From Candidatus Argoarchaeum ethanivorans (lineage in GTDB: Archaea > Halobacteriota > Methanosarcinia > Methanosarcinales > EX4572-44): a stretch of 5,375 nt of DNA. Both the position numbers and the translations under genes were made by a program. Below, piece by piece: positions 5,185-5,375 of this stretch. Location: assembly GCA_905067535.1 (NCBI GenBank), contig CAJHIR010000066.1, positions 1 through 5,375 of the forward strand, written 5' to 3'. The notes under the pieces were generated by a model. It had not been told where the DNA came from and did no database searches. It was given only the letters and a program-made list of their open reading frames with translations. The stretch's first letter is position 1. Each line of letters begins with the position of its first letter.

Positions 5185-5375
5185 TAAACTTTACACATTG
5201 TTTTCTTACTTAACCCTTGATTAAAAGACTGTTAATTACAAGATAAGTAAAGCGGGGTTGTAAACTCTCCGAGTGTTATGCCAAAACTCTAATTTCTTTC
5301 ATGTGTTCAAACCCAGAACAGCAGACATTATATCTGAATATACAACCATGTCGAAACAATGCCAGCACCCAATAA
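5185..5375. other. AT-rich intergenic end of the window, no supported gene
   Basis: No long open frame is present on either strand. A short plus-strand frame starts at the ATG at 5348 (MSKQCQHPI) and runs off the edge; an AT-rich box CATTATATC lies about 20 bases upstream. On the minus strand a frame entering from the edge stops near 5305. Neither is long enough to call. Confidence 0.4.

Noticed and set aside
5307..5322. GTTCAAACC-like word resembling a tRNA T-loop
   Set aside because: The flanking bases do not form a T-arm stem, and no acceptor, D or anticodon arms can be drawn around it.

Overview
The window looks archaeal, most likely from a euryarchaeon related to methanogens or methane-oxidising Methanosarcinales. 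That lineage call is inference. The supporting signs are a TATA-box type promoter, GAGGTGA or GGAGG ribosome sites in front of TTG and GTG starts, a HerA-family pumping ATPase, an AbrB-type antitoxin remnant, and secreted or lipid-anchored proteins of archaeal type. I see no rRNA, tRNA or CRISPR array.

Left part (1-1290). The window opens inside a possible transposase fragment. A clear archaeal promoter then drives a small two-helix membrane protein (136-402). Next comes a 406-bp degenerate insertion sequence (470-875) that no one would see from long open reading frames. It has 20-bp imperfect terminal inverted repeats and a possible 3-bp TTA target duplication. On the minus strand it keeps the N-terminal and C-terminal ends of an ISAzo13-type transposase; the middle is deleted, and the rest carries a nonsense codon and a frameshift. 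The element abuts the 5' end of a broken AbrB/VapB-like antitoxin gene (880-1097), which is frameshifted at a run of eight A. A chain of tiny reading frames follows. This is a small mobile-element and toxin-antitoxin graveyard.

Centre (1297-3419). A two-gene operon with an ATGA overlap encodes a 179-residue protein and a 528-residue HerA-like ATPase. By eye the small protein has the same layout as the N-terminal HAS-barrel domain of its ATPase neighbour, so it looks like a stand-alone paralogue of that domain. No NurA nuclease gene, the usual HerA partner in archaea, is present in the window.

Right part (3487-5053, minus strand). A convergent two-gene operon encodes an exported coiled-coil and beta-repeat protein (429 aa, TTG start) and a small lipoprotein with an acidic coiled-coil tail (91 aa, GTG start). 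The two genes are separated by one base and are probably translationally coupled. Their leader holds a perfect 6-bp dyad, and a perfect 8-bp hairpin lies between the two convergent operons. The last 190 bases hold no gene I can support.

The two best candidates for undescribed biology are the HAS-barrel plus HerA pair lacking NurA, and the surface coiled-coil plus lipoprotein pair.
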